NCBI RefSeq assembly: GCF_028823535.1
Contig: NZ_JAQIYM010000004.1
Location: forward strand, 1 to 64,000
DNA: 64,000 bases
Reading direction: 5' to 3'
Source: Pseudomonas serbica
GTDB taxonomy: Bacteria > Pseudomonadota > Gammaproteobacteria > Pseudomonadales > Pseudomonadaceae
In this document: positions 25,568 to 35,440 of the stretch, one piece after another
How positions within the stretch are numbered: the first letter of the stretch is position 1
How the letters are laid out: each line of letters opens with the position of its first letter
Made by a program: the position numbers and the translations under genes
Notes under the pieces: model-generated
The model's input: only the letters and a program-made list of their open reading frames with translations
What the model was told of the DNA's origin: nothing
Database searches by the model: none

Positions 25568-25882
25568 TCATTTCGGCTTGCAGGTCATGGTGATGTACAG
25601 CTTGATGATCTTGCGGTTGAACTTGGCGGAAAGATCGGCACTTTTGCCGGCGTCGAGATTGATCCTGCGGGTCTTAGGCGATTCAGGACCGTTGCGAAAC
25701 ACCACCGCGCATTCGGCGGCGACGTCGCCGTAGTTGTTCACGGTGATCGAACCCATGTCGTAATCGGAGGCGTAGGTGGTGTAGTCGATCTTCAGTCCAT
25801 TGAGCTCTTTCTGTACGTCGATCGGGTAAGCAAACGCAGTCAGCGGCAGCATTGCCAGTACCAAAAAACCGATTTTTTTCAT
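25568..25882 (-). CDS. Small exported protein of unknown function (104 aa)
   Basis: A 104-residue protein with a clear signal peptide (MKKIGFLVLAMLPLTAFA, cleavage before YPID). The mature part looks like one small beta-sandwich (IDYTTYASDYDMGSITVNNYGDVAAECAVVFRNGPE) with two cysteines (AECAV and MTCKPK) that could form a disulfide. Homologues in pseudomonads are sometimes labelled '3-phosphoglycerate kinase', which the size and export signal contradict. Divergent from the LysR gene. Confidence 0.7.
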   Translation of the reverse strand: MKKIGFLVLAMLPLTAFAYPIDVQKELNGLKIDYTTYASDYDMGSITVNNYGDVAAECAVVFRNGPESPKTRRINLDAGKSADLSAKFNRKIIKLYITMTCKPK

Positions 25883-25932
25883 TCAGCAGTCTCCAATTAG
25901 AACTGCGCAGCTTAGGACAAGAGGAGCCCATC

Positions 25933-26856
25933 ATGAAAGCGCCCCGCGTGACCCTTGATCAATGGCGAACGCTTCAGGCCGTGGTCGACCACGGTGGCTT
26001 CGCCCAGGCAGCCGAGGCGTTGCATCGCTCGCAATCGTCGGTCAGCTACACCGTGGCGCGCATGCAAGACCAGCTCGGCGTGCCATTGTTGCGCATCGAC
26101 GGGCGCAAAGCGGTCCTCACCGAAGCTGGCGGCGTGTTGTTGCGCCGCTCCCGTCAACTGGTGAAACAGGCCAGTCAGCTCGAAGACCTGGCCCATCACA
26201 TGGAGCAGGGCTGGGAAGCCGAAGTGCGCCTGGTGGTCGATGCCGCCTACCCGAGCGCCCGGCTGGTCCGTGCGCTGACCGCGTTCATGCCGCAAAGCCG
26301 TGGCTGCCGCGTGCGCCTGCGTGAGGAGGTGTTGTCGGGGGTGGAAGAGGTACTGCTCGAAGGCGTTGCCGACCTGGCCATCAGCAGTTTCAGCATTCCC
26401 GGTTTCCTGGGCGCGGAACTGAGCGACGTCGAGTTCGTTGCGGTCGCCCATCCGGAACACCCCTTGCACCGGCTCAATCGCGAACTGAATTTCCAGGACC
26501 TGGAAAGCCAGCTGCAAGTGGTCATCCGCGACTCCGGTCGCCAGCAGCCCCGGGACGTCGGCTGGCTCGGTGCCGAACAACGCTGGACCGTCGGCAGCCT
26601 GGCTACCGCCGCCACTTTCGTCGGCAGCGGCCTGGGCTTCGCCTGGCTGCCAAGGCACATGATTGAACGGGAACTCAAGGAAGGTACGCTCAAGCTGCTA
26701 CCTTTGGACCAGGGCGGCAGCCGTAACCCGAGTTTTTACCTGTACTCGAACAAGGACAAACCGCTCGGCCCGGCGACGCAGATTCTGATCGAGTTACTGC
26801 GCACGTTCGACACCGCCCCCCTGGATGCACCGTTCGCCGCCCCAGAACAAGCCTGA
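25933..26856 (+). CDS. LysR-type transcriptional regulator
   Basis: A 307-residue LysR regulator: HTH at residues 5-65 (LDQWRTLQAVVDHGGFAQAAEALHRSQSSVSYTVARMQDQLGVPLLRIDGRKAVLTEAG) and an effector domain after about 90. The ATG at 25933 follows GAGGAG by 6 nt; the frame is open upstream but overlaps the divergent small gene. The next gene, an alpha/beta hydrolase, begins 14 nt downstream, so the two are probably co-transcribed. Likely targets are that hydrolase and azoR; inferred. Confidence 0.83.
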   Translation: MKAPRVTLDQWRTLQAVVDHGGFAQAAEALHRSQSSVSYTVARMQDQLGVPLLRIDGRKAVLTEAGGVLLRRSRQLVKQASQLEDLAHHMEQGWEAEVRLVVDAAYPSARLVRALTAFMPQSRGCRVRLREEVLSGVEEVLLEGVADLAISSFSIPGFLGAELSDVEFVAVAHPEHPLHRLNRELNFQDLESQLQVVIRDSGRQQPRDVGWLGAEQRWTVGSLATAATFVGSGLGFAWLPRHMIERELKEGTLKLLPLDQGGSRNPSFYLYSNKDKPLGPATQILIELLRTFDTAPLDAPFAAPEQA

Positions 26857-26870
26857 CACGGAGGTAACGC

Positions 26871-27686
26871 ATGGCCTATTTCGAACACGAAGGTTGCAAC
26901 CTGCACTATGAGGAATATGGCCAGGGCACGCCGTTGCTGCTGGTCCACGGCCTGGGGTCCAGTACCCTGGACTGGGAGGAACAGATCCCGACGCTGGCCA
27001 CCCGTTACCGGGTGATCGTCCCGGATGTGCGCGGCCACGGTCGCTCCGACAAACCCCGCGAGCGCTACAGCATCGCCGGGTTCAGCGCCGACCTTGTGGC
27101 GCTGATCGAGCACCTGAACCTGGGACCGGTCCATTACGTCGGCTTGTCCATGGGCGGCATGATCGGCTTTCAACTGGGCGTGGATCAGCCGCAATTGCTC
27201 AAGAGCCTGTGCATCGTCAATAGCGCACCGCAGGTCAAGTTGCGCAGCCGCGACGACTACTGGCAGTGGTTCAAACGCTGGAGCCTGATGCATGTACTCA
27301 GTCTTCACACCATTGGCAAAGCCCTGGGTAGCAAACTGTTCCCCAAACCCGAGCAGGCGCAATTACGAGAAAAAATGGCCGAACGCTGGGCAAAAAACGA
27401 CAAACATGCTTATCTCGCCAGCTTCAATGCCATTGTTGGCTGGGGGGTTCAGGAACGACTATCGAGAGTGACCTGTCCAACCCTCATCGTCAGCGCCGAC
27501 CGTGACTACACACCGGTTGCACTGAAGGAAAACTACGTAAGACTGCTGCCCAATGCGCGGCTGGCAGTGATCGCAGACTCGCGTCACGCCACCCCGCTGG
27601 ACCAGCCCGAACGCTTCAACCAGACACTGCTCGAGTTTCTTGCCGCAGTCGATACCACCACACTCAGGATCACTGACCCATGCTGA
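26871..27686 (+). CDS. Alpha/beta-hydrolase
   Basis: A 271-residue alpha/beta-hydrolase. The oxyanion motif HGLGSS lies near residue 25, the nucleophile elbow GLSMGG places Ser93, the acid is in SADRDYTP, and the histidine in DSRHATPLD. The sequence resembles 3-oxoadipate enol-lactonase or esterase branches, but nothing fixes the substrate. It follows the LysR gene with a good SD (GGAGG) and overlaps the start of ppiA by 7 nt, implying translational coupling. Confidence 0.83.
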   Translation: MAYFEHEGCNLHYEEYGQGTPLLLVHGLGSSTLDWEEQIPTLATRYRVIVPDVRGHGRSDKPRERYSIAGFSADLVALIEHLNLGPVHYVGLSMGGMIGFQLGVDQPQLLKSLCIVNSAPQVKLRSRDDYWQWFKRWSLMHVLSLHTIGKALGSKLFPKPEQAQLREKMAERWAKNDKHAYLASFNAIVGWGVQERLSRVTCPTLIVSADRDYTPVALKENYVRLLPNARLAVIADSRHATPLDQPERFNQTLLEFLAAVDTTTLRITDPC

Positions 27687-28237
27687 AAAAAATCGCCCTC
27701 GCCGCTGGCTCCGTTCTGTTCGCCGCCAACCTGATGGCGGCAACGCCTGCCAAGGCGCCGCACGTTCTACTGGAGACCACCAACGGCCAGATCGAAATCG
27801 AACTGGACCCGGTCAAGGCCCCGATCAGTACCAAGAACTTCCTTGAGTACGTCGATAGCGGCTTCTACAACAACACGATTTTCCACCGCGTGATTCCGGG
27901 CTTCATGGTCCAGGGCGGCGGTTTCACTCAGCAAATGCAGCAAAAAGAGACCAAGGCACCGATCAAGAACGAGCACAAGAACGGCCTGGTCAACGTGCGT
28001 GGCACCTTGTCCATGGCCCGTACCTCGGTGCCAGACTCGGCCACCAGCCAGTTCTTCATCAACGTCAAGGACAACGATTTCCTCGACCAGGGTGATGGTT
28101 ATGCGGTATTTGGCAAAGTGGTCAAGGGGATGGACGTGGTGGACATCATCGTCAATTCGCCAACCACCGTGCGCAGCGGCATGAAGGATGTACCCGCAGA
28201 CCCTGTGTTCATCAAGTCGGCCAAGCGCATCGACTGA
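27680..28237 (+). CDS. ppiA: Periplasmic peptidyl-prolyl cis-trans isomerase A (cyclophilin)
   Basis: A 185-residue cyclophilin with a signal peptide ([20 protein letters not shown]) for the periplasm. Core motifs are [15 protein letters not shown] (with the catalytic Arg), [28 protein letters not shown] and [18 protein letters not shown]. It speeds proline isomerisation in exported proteins. The start overlaps the end of the upstream hydrolase gene. GTTGCCGG / CCGGCAAC at 28266-28287 forms a hairpin just after the stop, without a T-tract. Confidence 0.92.
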   Translation: MLKKIALAAGSVLFAANLMAATPAKAPHVLLETTNGQIEIELDPVKAPISTKNFLEYVDSGFYNNTIFHRVIPGFMVQGGGFTQQMQQKETKAPIKNEHKNGLVNVRGTLSMARTSVPDSATSQFFINVKDNDFLDQGDGYAVFGKVVKGMDVVDIIVNSPTTVRSGMKDVPADPVFIKSAKRID

Positions 28238-28300
28238 GACTAAGCTGGACAAGGATGTCCGAGCCGTTGCCGGTGTTCGCCGGCAACGCTCAAACCGTTG

Positions 28301-28330
28301 AAGGAGAGCCCGTTCGCGGGCGAATAACCG
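28301..28330 (+). promoter_or_regulatory. Unusual leader: SD separated from start by a UUCG hairpin
   Basis: AAGGAG (28301-28306) is 24 nt from the ATG at 28331, too far for a normal SD. In between lies GCCCG-TTCG-CGGGC (28308-28321), a UUCG-capped 5-bp hairpin. If it folds, the effective spacing drops to about 10 nt. Confidence 0.5.
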
Positions 28331-30163
<1,833 letters not shown>

Positions 30164-30181
30164 GCCTTTTACCGATAAAAG

Positions 30182-30220
30182 ACCGCCACGCTCCTCACCA
30201 CGGGCGCTGGCGGTTTTTTT
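30182..30220 (+). terminator. Rho-independent terminator after the ABC exporter gene
   Basis: ACCGCCA / TGGCGGT stem around a ~19-nt loop with internal pairing, followed by seven T. Confidence 0.85.
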
Positions 30221-30335
30221 ATGCGTACTGGAACTTTGGAAAAACAGTGCTGTACTCAGCCAAGGTTCTGGAGGTGGTTTTGCAGTCCATCTGCTGGATG
30301 CACAACGCAGCGAAATCTCGAAAGGACACTCTCTC

Positions 30336-31034
30336 ATGTCTCTGTTCAAACGTTCCGCTACAGAGTTGGTAGGTACCTTCTGGCTGGTGTTGGGTGGTTG
30401 CGGCAGTGCGGTGCTGGCTGCGGCTTTCCCGGATGTCGGTATCGGTTTGCTGGGGGTTTCCCTGGCGTTTGGCTTGACGGTGCTGACCATGGCCTTCGCC
30501 ATTGGCCACATTTCCGGCTGCCACCTCAATCCGGCGGTGTCGCTGGGGTTGGTGGTCGGCGGACGGTTTCCGGCCAGTGAACTGCCGGCCTACATCATCG
30601 CCCAGGTGCTTGGCGCGGTCATCGCGGCCGCCCTGCTGTACTTCATTGCCAGCGGCAAGCCCGGTTTCGAACTGGCGTCAGGCCTGGCATCCAACGGCTT
30701 CGGCGAACACTCCCCCGGTGGCTATTCGATGGCGGCGGGCTTTGTCTGTGAGTTGGTGATGACCGCCATGTTCATCCTGATCATCCTTGGCGCCACCGAC
30801 AACCGTGCGCCAGCGGGGCTTGCGCCGATTGCCATTGGCCTGGCGCTGACCCTGATCCACCTGATCTCGATCCCGGTCACCAATACCTCGGTCAACCCGG
30901 CACGCAGCACCGGCCCCGCGCTGATCGTTGGCGGCTGGGCCATTCAGCAACTGTGGATGTTCTGGGTCGCGCCGCTGCTCGGTGCGGTCGTCGGCGGCGT
31001 GCTGTATCGCTTCCTCGGCAAGGAAAACAGCTGA
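30336..31034 (+). CDS. aqpZ: Aquaporin Z
   Basis: A 232-residue MIP-family water channel with six helices. Both NPA motifs are intact: N65-P-A in HLNPAVS and N187-P-A-R in SVNPARS, the Arg being part of the selectivity filter. The ATG at 30336 is taken because the product then begins [29 protein letters not shown], which matches AqpZ; the open frame reaches far upstream into the ABC gene but is not related. AAAGGAC precedes it. It should move water for osmotic adjustment. Confidence 0.93.
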   Translation: MSLFKRSATELVGTFWLVLGGCGSAVLAAAFPDVGIGLLGVSLAFGLTVLTMAFAIGHISGCHLNPAVSLGLVVGGRFPASELPAYIIAQVLGAVIAAALLYFIASGKPGFELASGLASNGFGEHSPGGYSMAAGFVCELVMTAMFILIILGATDNRAPAGLAPIAIGLALTLIHLISIPVTNTSVNPARSTGPALIVGGWAIQQLWMFWVAPLLGAVVGGVLYRFLGKENS

Positions 31035-31052
31035 CCGACAGTACGGCGAAGA

Positions 31053-32177
31053 TCAGCCTTGCCGGTAAGGCAAGGCGGTCTTCGCCTCATCCGCGTAGGC
31101 CAATACGCCAATCCGCTCTTGCTGCAGAAAGTCCTTCACGGCCGCTTTCAAGCCCGGATGGCGCAAGTAATGCCAGGAGTGCGTGATGACCGGTTCGAAA
31201 CCGCGAATCAACTTATGCTCGCCCTGCGCGCCGGCATCGAAACGCGCAAAGCCATTGGCAATCGCGTAGTCCATGCCCTGGTAGAAGCACGTTTCGAAGT
31301 GCAACCTATCGAATTCCGCCAGGCAGCCCCAATAGCGCCCGTAAAAACTGTCACCGCCGACCAGGCTGAACGCCATTGCCACGGGACGCGAGCCTTGCCT
31401 GGCCAATACCACCCGAATCGATTGCGGCATGCGCTCGGCCAGCAGGCTGAAAAATGCCCGCGTCAGGTAGGGCCTTTGCCGGCGCACGGCGTAGGTATTG
31501 GCATAGCAGGCGTAGACGAAATCCCACAGCGACTCGGTCAATTCCCGGCCTTCGAGCCATTCAAAATCGATACCCTGCCCCGCCACTTGCTCGCGTTCCT
31601 TGCGCATCTGCTTGCGTTTGCGCGAACTCAGGGCGTCGAGAAAATCCTGGAAATCCCGATAGCCACGGTTTTGCCAGTGGTACTGACAACCGATGCGCTG
31701 CAACCACCCCGGTTGTTCGGCCAGCGCGGCGTCGGTGAACGGGTCAGTGAAGTTGATGTGGGCACTGGAGAGTTGTTCGATCTCAAGATAGCCCGGCAGA
31801 CTCTTGAGTAATTCGAAACCGTCCTCCACCCGGCTCGCCAGCAAGCGCGGGCCGCTGACCGGGCTGAACGGCACGGCCGTCAGCAGCTTGGGGTAGTAAT
31901 CGATGCCCGCGCGTTCGCAAGCATCGGCCCAAGCGTGATCGAACACGTATTCGCCATAGGAATGCCATTTGCGGTAGCTGGGTAACGCCGCGATCAGTCG
32001 ATCACCGTCCATGTGCAATAAATGCTCGGGTTGCCAACCGGAATGAGGCCCGACGCTGCCGCTGTCTTCCAGCGCGCCGAGAAACCCGTGACGCAGGAAT
32101 GGCTGATTTTCGGGTACCAGCGCGTCCCAGGTTTGCGGGTCGATCTCGGACAGACTTTGCAGGCGTTGCAACGGCAT
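31053..32177 (-). CDS. FemAB/GNAT-like acyltransferase (DUF482 family)
   Basis: A 374-residue protein of the FemAB-like (PF04339/COG3146) group. Recognisable stretches are WDALVPENQPFLRHGFLGALEDSGS near the N-terminus, the basic segment SSRKRKQMRKEREQV near 190, and GSRPVAMAFSLVGGDSFYGRYWGCLAEFDRLHFETCFYQGMDYAIANGFARFDAGAQGEHKLIRGFEP, the acyl-CoA-binding-like half. The ATG at 32177 has GAGG 6 nt upstream; a GTG and another ATG sit closer to or over that site. The acyl acceptor is not known. Confidence 0.8.
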   Translation of the reverse strand: MPLQRLQSLSEIDPQTWDALVPENQPFLRHGFLGALEDSGSVGPHSGWQPEHLLHMDGDRLIAALPSYRKWHSYGEYVFDHAWADACERAGIDYYPKLLTAVPFSPVSGPRLLASRVEDGFELLKSLPGYLEIEQLSSAHINFTDPFTDAALAEQPGWLQRIGCQYHWQNRGYRDFQDFLDALSSRKRKQMRKEREQVAGQGIDFEWLEGRELTESLWDFVYACYANTYAVRRQRPYLTRAFFSLLAERMPQSIRVVLARQGSRPVAMAFSLVGGDSFYGRYWGCLAEFDRLHFETCFYQGMDYAIANGFARFDAGAQGEHKLIRGFEPVITHSWHYLRHPGLKAAVKDFLQQERIGVLAYADEAKTALPYRQG

Positions 32178-32459
32178 CACCATCCTCACTCTTCATGGTG
32201 TGAAAGCCTGGCGAGTATCGCCTATCGGTGTGCATTGCACACGTTCAATTCGACCATGGCGCTCTGGATCAAGGGTCCGCAAAGGTTTGGCATCGTCACA
32301 GACATGCCATCACTCTGCCACTGCCTTGTCATAAACCATCGCGATACTGGCGCCTGTTTTTAGAGCGCCGGGTTATATACGGCCACTGTTTTCCGTCCAC
32401 CCCATGGTCGGTTGTGCCCAGGATGGTCCAGCCATCCACTCTCATCTTCGGAGATTGAT

Positions 32460-33779
32460 ATGCGTCTTGCTTCCACGAAAACTGCGGCGGCCTTGTGTGG
32501 CGGCCTGTTGCTGGCCATGAGTGTTCCTGCCAGCGCCGCAGTCGACGCCAAACTGCTCGACATGCTCAGGGCTAACGGTTCGATTACCAACGCCCAATAC
32601 AGCGAATTGCAAGCCGAGTTGGCAAGGGATCAGAAGGAGCAGCAAATCGCTCGTCAGGCCCAGCAAGAGACCAACGAGCAGATCGCGGCCACCGCGAAGA
32701 AAACCAATGAGCTGAGCACCTTCGACCAGAAGCTGGCGTGGGCGGCCAAGACCCAATTCAAGGGCGACGTACGTTTCCGTCAGGAAAACGTCCACAACGA
32801 TGGCGTTCCCAACAACAAGGACCAGGATCGTCAGCGCATTCGTGCCCGCTTGGGTGCGTTCAGCGAAATCAACCCACAGGTGGACACCGGCATCCGTATT
32901 GCCACCGGCAGCAACGACGATGCTCGTTCCACCAACCAGGACCTGAACAACTACTTCGACAAGAAGCAGATCTGGCTGGACCTGGGCTATGTCGACTACC
33001 ACCCCGACGCCATCAAGAACCTGCACGTGATCGGCGGCAAGATGCTGCAGCCGTGGGTGAGCATGGGCGACATCATCTGGGATAGCGACATCAACCCCGA
33101 AGGCCTGGCCCTGACTTACAAGTATCCGCTGGGCAATACCGAACTGTTCGGCAGTGCCGGTCACTACACGCTCAAGGACAACGTCGATGGCGAGGGCGTG
33201 CAGTTCAAGCATGACTTGCGCCTGTACGCTGGCCAGTTGGGTGCGCGTTTCGCCATTACCGACAACCTGAAATTGACCGTCGGCGGCAGCCTCTACAACT
33301 ACGACAACGACGAAGACAGCACCTGCACCGCCACCACCACGCCATGCGCACTGGCGGTCAATGGTAACAGCCCGGGCGAAGAGTTCCGCCTGTGGGAAGG
33401 TTTCAGCCAGATCGACATCGGCGGCCTGCCAATGCCGCTGTCGCTGTACGGCCAGTACGTGCACAACGCCGAAGCCAGCAACAATCAGGACACTGGCTGG
33501 CTGGCCGGCGTCAAGACCAAGATCTATGGCTTCGGCCTGGACTACAACTATCGCGACGTGCAGCAGAACGCAGTGGTGGGTGCCTTCACCGACTCCGACT
33601 TCGCCAACGGCTTCACCGGTTCGCGCGGCAGCAAGCTGAAAGTCAGCTACGAGCTGGACAAGAACTTCACCCTGGGGGCGACGTACTTCATGGCGACTTC
33701 CGACTACACCAACGCCAGCGTCAACCTGAAAGACTCCGACATCAACACCCTGCAACTGGATGCCGAAGCGAAGTTCTGA
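32460..33779 (+). CDS. Putative outer membrane porin with N-terminal coiled coil
   Basis: A 439-residue exported protein: signal peptide 1-26 (GGLLLAMSVPASAA), a charged coiled coil (about 30-75, YSELQAELARDQKEQQIARQAQQETNEQ), then a beta-barrel of amphipathic strands ending in Phe (DAEAKF). This is the architecture of the 'putative porin' family (Porin_5 type), seen in several pseudomonads and related to OprO/OprP-like barrels only loosely. ATG at 32460, GGAG 7 nt before. Single gene; the transported solute is unknown. Confidence 0.8.
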   Translation: MRLASTKTAAALCGGLLLAMSVPASAAVDAKLLDMLRANGSITNAQYSELQAELARDQKEQQIARQAQQETNEQIAATAKKTNELSTFDQKLAWAAKTQFKGDVRFRQENVHNDGVPNNKDQDRQRIRARLGAFSEINPQVDTGIRIATGSNDDARSTNQDLNNYFDKKQIWLDLGYVDYHPDAIKNLHVIGGKMLQPWVSMGDIIWDSDINPEGLALTYKYPLGNTELFGSAGHYTLKDNVDGEGVQFKHDLRLYAGQLGARFAITDNLKLTVGGSLYNYDNDEDSTCTATTTPCALAVNGNSPGEEFRLWEGFSQIDIGGLPMPLSLYGQYVHNAEASNNQDTGWLAGVKTKIYGFGLDYNYRDVQQNAVVGAFTDSDFANGFTGSRGSKLKVSYELDKNFTLGATYFMATSDYTNASVNLKDSDINTLQLDAEAKF

Positions 33780-33898
33780 TGCCCCCGCTACACGACTCCG
33801 GCACGGATGCCTGAGCCCCTTTACAGCCTGGCGTTGATCTATCGGTCCCCATCATCCTCCGATAGTTCAGCGCCGGGCTGTTTCTATTGGTGCACAAA

Positions 33899-33973
33899 AA
33901 AAGATCGCAGGCTGCGCCAGCTCCTGCAGGGTTATGTAGTCCCCTGCAGGAGCTGACGCAGGCTGCGATCTTT
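33899..33973. repeat. Long inverted repeat between convergent porin and KAS III genes
   Basis: AAAGATCGCAGGCTGCGCCA with CTCCTGCAGG is mirrored at the other end by CCTGCAGGAG with GATCTTT, giving a ~30-bp nearly perfect stem around TTATGTAGT. This belongs to the dispersed 'AAAGATCGCAG' repeats of pseudomonads and could terminate both flanking genes. Confidence 0.8.
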
Positions 33974-33990
33974 CCAGCTACAGCGAAAAA

Positions 33991-35112
33991 TCAGCGCTTG
34001 CGCAGCAGCACGCTACCAATCGAGTAACCGGCACCGAACGAGCTGAGCACCGCCAGCGAGCCGGCGGCCAGGTCGTCCTGGTTTTTGTGGAACGCAATCA
34101 CCGAACCTGCCGAACTGGTGTTGGCATAGGTATCGAGAATCACCGGTGCTTCCTGCTCGGTAGCTTCACGCCCCAGCAGCTTCCTGACGATCAGGTGGTT
34201 CATGCTGAGGTTGGCCTGGTGCAGCCAGAAGCGCTTCACGTCGTGGACGTTGAGTTGATTCTCTTCCAGGTGCGCAGCGATCAGCTCGGCGACCATCGGG
34301 CAGACTTCCTTGAACACCTTGCGGCCTTCCTGCACGAACAGTTTGTCCTTGGCGCCGATGCCCTCTTCCGCGGCGCGGTTAAGGAAGCCGAAGTTGTTGC
34401 GGATGTTGTTGGAGAACTGGGTCAGCAGTTTGGTGCTGACAATGTCGAACTGGTAACGGGAGGTAGCGAGGTCAGCGCGCTCGATGATCACCGCGGTCGC
34501 GGCATCGCCGAAGATGAAGTGACTGTCGCGGTCGCGGAAGTTCAGGTGACCGGTGCAGACTTCCGGGTTGACCATCAGTATCGCCCGGGCCTGGCCCAAC
34601 TGGACGCTGTTGGCCGCGGCCTGGATGCCGAAGGTGGCCGAGGAGCACGCCACATTCATGTCGAAACCGAAACCCTGGATACCCAGCGCTGCCTGGACTT
34701 CGATGGCGATGGCAGGATAGGCGCGTTGCAGGTTGGAGCAGGCGACGATCACGCCGTCGATGTCCGCGGCGGTTTTGCCGGCGCGCTGCAAGGCTTGTTC
34801 GGCAGCGCCAATGGCCATCTGGCAGAGCACCGACCATTCGTCGTTGGAACGCTCCGGCAAGCGTGGCGCCATGCGTTGCGGGTCGAGAATGCCTTCCTTG
34901 TCCATGACAAAGCGACTTTTGATACCAGAGGCTTTTTCGATGAACGCTGCGCTGGACTCGGTCAACGCCTCGACTTCACCGCGAGCAATGGCTTGGGCGT
35001 TGTCGGCGTTGAATTGAGCGACATAAGCATTGAAAGACTGCACCAGCTCTTCGTTGGAGATGCTGTTGGCCGGGGTGTACAGGCCGGTGCCGCTGATGAC
35101 GACGTTATGCAT
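33991..35112 (-). CDS. Beta-ketoacyl-ACP synthase III (FabH-like, PA3286 type)
   Basis: A 373-residue thiolase-fold condensing enzyme. The catalytic triad is C156 (NVACSSATFG), H298 (WLHQAN) and N331 (YANTSSAGS). It is longer than E. coli FabH (317) because of an insert between residues about 25 and 95, and so resembles PA3286 of P. aeruginosa, which starts fatty-acid synthesis from octanoyl-CoA drawn from beta-oxidation. ATG at 35112 chosen (MHNVVISGTGLYTP). Substrate preference is inferred. It lies next to hrpA on the same strand, with a REPIN in between. Confidence 0.86.
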   Translation of the reverse strand: MHNVVISGTGLYTPANSISNEELVQSFNAYVAQFNADNAQAIARGEVEALTESSAAFIEKASGIKSRFVMDKEGILDPQRMAPRLPERSNDEWSVLCQMAIGAAEQALQRAGKTAADIDGVIVACSNLQRAYPAIAIEVQAALGIQGFGFDMNVACSSATFGIQAAANSVQLGQARAILMVNPEVCTGHLNFRDRDSHFIFGDAATAVIIERADLATSRYQFDIVSTKLLTQFSNNIRNNFGFLNRAAEEGIGAKDKLFVQEGRKVFKEVCPMVAELIAAHLEENQLNVHDVKRFWLHQANLSMNHLIVRKLLGREATEQEAPVILDTYANTSSAGSVIAFHKNQDDLAAGSLAVLSSFGAGYSIGSVLLRKR

Positions 35113-35344
35113 GGTCGTGTCTCTAATCTGTTCAGGCAGAAAGCATTGGTACAAGCGTACCAATGCACAAAGGGTCTATTCCCATCCGGGGACGCAAACC
35201 TGGCATCGCTTTATTCCGACCTGCCCGCGGCGGCGAAGGCTCAAAACCGCGGGGCCGGCGTTTATAGGCGCGAAGTTTGCCATAAACCTAGGGTTTTGGC
35301 GCCTTTTTGCTGGATAACCCACCTGTTAGAGACACTACAGCAAC

Positions 35345-35436
35345 CTGTGGGAGCGAGCCTGCTCGCGAAGGGGCCATCAAACTCAACATCAATGGTGACT
35401 GACACACCGCTTTCGCGAGCAGGCTCGCTCCCACAG
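35345..35436. repeat. REPIN between hrpA and the KAS III gene
   Basis: CTGTGGGAGCGAGCCTGCTC and the inverted GAGCAGGCTCGCTCCCACAG bracket a spacer including CATCAATGGTGACTGACAC. It begins inside the 328-nt gap upstream of the KAS III gene and ends 5 nt from the hrpA stop codon. Nothing else is seen in this gap. Confidence 0.9.
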
Positions 35437-35440
35437 AGGA

